From Pocillopora verrucosa (lineage: Eukaryota > Cnidaria > Anthozoa > Scleractinia > Pocilloporidae), in assembly GCF_036669915.1 (NCBI RefSeq), contig NC_089319.1, forward strand, positions 23,392,524-23,456,523: 64,000 nucleotides of DNA. The letters run 5' to 3'. Shown here in pieces: positions 61,601-64,000 of the stretch; within the stretch, counting starts at the first letter, position 1; every line of letters begins with the position of its first letter. Both the position numbers and the translations under genes were made by a program. Below the pieces are notes generated by a model. It saw only the letters and a list, made by a program, of their open reading frames with translations. It did no database searches and was not told the origin of the DNA.

Positions 61601-62220
61601 TACCGTGCGTGACTGAATCGCTGCATTGTTGATCAGTTGTTAATTCTGTAGTCTACATAAACTGTAATTCGAGTTCTTAGTCAGTGAAGAACTGCTGTTC
61701 ATTTGCCAAAACTAACTTTTAAATTTTAACTTAATTTGAATTCTTAGCTTACTCTTCCGTAGTCCTTCAGTGCCTTACAAGCTATAAGCAACTCATCACT
61801 TACGTAACAAGGGTGATCGTGCCTCATCATGCATTGAGTTAAACGAATGGACTTTCTTATTTAAGAAAATATTTTTATGTTCAGTGTATTCTTTTAACAC
61901 GCGTACGATTAATTTTTGTATTCCAATGGGTCTATGGTATATCAGGTGAGCCCTTCCCACACCCTCTATATACCATATACGGCGGTGATTTCCTTTGCTA
62001 TAAATAAACTGACACCAAACAATAAACAATGATATCAAAATTCGTGCAACATAATCCAACAAAATTATTCAATCTTTCTTCAACCCACTTACGCGTTTCA
62101 TGATTATTTCCCTATTTCGTTTTCATTTTTAGGCCTTCATTTGGAGCTGAAATATCAAGAGTTTCCTGCAGTCGGTGACAGTGACATTTAACTACAAGAA
62201 CTAACAGGGAAGCTTATAAA
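58626..62220. other. Intergenic between ORP and the SLC16-like gene
   Basis: Divergent promoters are expected at both ends. A splice acceptor (TTTTTAG at 62126-62132) about 90 bp before the SLC16 ATG implies an upstream non-coding exon that I could not place. A short tandem duplication lies at 59999-60111. Open frames in this interval lack motifs and splice context. Confidence 0.45.
59999..60111 (+). repeat. Two-copy tandem duplication, about 63-bp period
   Basis: GGTACACAGCCTACATAAG opens both copies (59999 and 60062). Both continue with a diverged GTTTTAGCG region and a shared AAAGATTAAAAGAT end. Confidence 0.8.
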
Positions 62221-63867
62221 ATGTGTGATAAATTGAAGCACAAGATCGTTAAAAGCGGAGCAAAACCAGATAAAGTCACGACAGTCGGACTTCATGTAGA
62301 CGAAGATTGTCCTGATGGCGGGTACGGTTGGATCATTTGTATGGCTGCTGCCATCATTCAGTTCATTATCCTGGGTATTCATAACAACTTTGGAATTCTC
62401 TACACCTCTTTGATAAGCGATCTTCATTTTAAACCTTCAGATGCAGGTAAAAATTTCAATTTTCAAAGATTTACAGGGGAACTGACTGATTAGTTGTTCA
62501 AAAATTTTGTCGAGTAATCCGGGTTATGATTGCACTCAAAACAAAAATTATTCTGCGCCTTCGAGACGAAGGGCTCTCTTCTCTTTTATATATTATTTTC
62601 AATACTATATTTGCGTCGTACGCGAATGAACTTGTTCATCAAGGGAAAGTCTGTCTGTACGGGGCGCCAAGAGCGAATGAATTATTAAGCCGTTTTTATT
62701 TACATCTATCGAAAGAGTCAACTCGAAGATTTTTCTATCATAGTTAGAAAAATGTTGTCGTTTAGGAAAGGAAATAAATTGAAGTAGAAAAGGGGTTGCA
62801 CATTTTTTTTTCTACATGGTGATCCGTTATTTGAGACCTCTAGTGAATATAAATTTTCTACTTACGTAACATATTAATAAGTTACTTGTATCGTCGGGAA
62901 AACCCTATGCCCAGTAGAGATAAACGCTCAGGTGGCGTGATCAATGTATATTCCACATTCGCTACCTCTGCCTTCTTCTTAGGCCTCTCTGGGTATACAA
63001 GGCAATATTTGTTATCTACCATAGATTCTTAAGTGGCTTTACTTCATTTCAATTTATTGGTGAACTGCAATTTGCAAGAAAAACAAAGGTCGCAACAACT
63101 CGTGATTTCTTTAAGGTCTCAAAGTTGGTAAATCTGGTTAGTGCTTTTTTGCAGTCACGACTGAAAGGATATGCTTGAATTTCGGTGATTGACCTGACTT
63201 GTTAATTACCATATTCGCCATATCCAATTGAATTTTAACGGGAAAGAGTATAGAGCAATGTTTAATTTTGAAAATTCTTCGGTCCAGACTTGGATGAAGA
63301 GGCCGGTCATGCGCGATCCAACGTCATTGATCAGTTTTCTTGTGAAAGTTTACTCGACTCGAATGTTCTGTGTTAGGGCCAAGTTGCTGACTCACTACAG
63401 TCATGTGCCATGTTTTGGTTTGATCTGACTAGCATAACCCCACAATTATTTTCAAAACTGTGCGCCAATTTAGACAAATGAAGTGAAACAATCATTTTTG
63501 CCGTCGTTCGTGAAGATTGGCTGCGTGTATTGGAAGAACTTAGGCATAAAGCAACGAAGGATAAAAGGTTTAAGTGCGCAGTCTGTGCGGATTAAAGAGT
63601 CACCGCGCTAATAACACTTCACTCCCTACTCTTTAGCTTGGGTTGGTTCCATTGCGTTTGGGATGAACTTCCTCTGTGGTCCAATCACCAGCAGCTTATG
63701 TCAGAGATACGGCATTCGTTTGGTGGCGGCGGCTGGAGGTTTAATTGCTTCCCTGGGCCTCTTCCTAACGTCATTCACTAACAGCCTCTACGTCATTTAC
63801 CTCACTTACAGTTTCCTTTGGGGCTTTGGCTCCAGTCTAAACTATGCTCCAACTATGCTTGTATTGG
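62221..63867 (+). CDS. Monocarboxylate-transporter-like SLC16 protein, 5' part
   Basis: Proton-linked or facilitative carrier of monocarboxylates (or another SLC16 substrate) in the plasma membrane, major facilitator superfamily. Two exons are inside the window: 62221-62446 (ATG to GATGCAG, phase-1 donor GTAAAA) and 63637-63867 (acceptor CTCTTTAG, phase-1 donor GTAAGT); the gene continues past 64000. The first exon has the MCT hallmark DGGYGW (residues 32-37) opening helix 1, then IICMAAAIIQFIILGIHNNFG. The second gives helices 2-4, with AWVGSIAFGMNFLCGPITSS, and the loop CQRYGIR between helices 2 and 3. Substrate cannot be told: the discriminating residues in helix 8 and the large loop are outside the window. 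A 5' UTR intron is likely. Confidence 0.88.
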
Positions 63868-64000
63868 GTAAGTAAGAGATCTGTGGCTCAAATGAAAGTT
63901 TTTACATGAGAAAGCCAACAACAGGCACTGCATCGCTGCATTCTCTTTTCACAACTGTTTACTTTCATAAGAGGCCATGAAATCGAAAGGTTGGAGATAG

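Overview
The window is animal nuclear DNA: AT-rich, with intron-split genes using GT-AG junctions, conserved metazoan proteins and scattered retroelement debris. The gene set (invertebrate AMT-type ammonium transporter, TIF1-type TRIM protein, ORP5/8-type lipid transfer protein) and the abundance of Penelope-like and tRNA-derived repeats suggest a cnidarian, probably an anthozoan such as a coral. That placement is inference from sequence alone. Exon models below were built by hand from reading frame, splice consensus and phase; each closes in frame.

Layout from left to right. (1) 511-6718, minus: ammonium transporter, 10 exons, 532 aa, with a TATA box upstream. (2) 9156-16129, minus: choline/ethanolamine kinase, 10 exons, about 378 aa, with a LINE fragment in its first intron. 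(3) 16254-18667, plus: ribosomal protein uL15 (RPL27A), 5 exons, 148 aa, head-to-head with the kinase across about 124 bp. (4) 21466-29777, minus: TIF1 family TRIM protein (RING, two B-boxes, coiled coil, PHD, bromodomain), 8 exons, about 912 aa. (5) 34691-35251 and 36979-37548, plus: two intronless paralogues encoding small membrane proteins with a FAIM-like beta domain and two C-terminal membrane helices. (6) 40501-56747, minus: tail-anchored oxysterol-binding-protein-related protein (ORP5/8 type), 25 exons, about 905 aa, with at least two more candidate first coding exons upstream (to 58625). (7) 62221 to the right edge, plus: start of a monocarboxylate-transporter-like SLC16 gene.

These are ordinary chromosomal genes and not an operon. 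The only tight regulatory arrangement visible is the shared promoter of the kinase and ribosomal protein genes. Several products act on membranes (ammonium and monocarboxylate transport, phosphatidylcholine synthesis, ER-plasma membrane lipid exchange), but I see nothing that links them functionally.

The most unusual signals are: a 23-bp minisatellite in the ammonium transporter whose last unit is the end of exon 4 plus its 5' splice site, so the array is a row of copied splice donors; the FAIM-like membrane protein pair; a complete, 5'-truncated Penelope-like insertion in the ORP gene with 13-bp target-site duplications, 42-bp terminal inverted repeats and a hammerhead-like motif; two more hammerhead-like motifs elsewhere; and three in-phase alternative first exons of the ORP gene.
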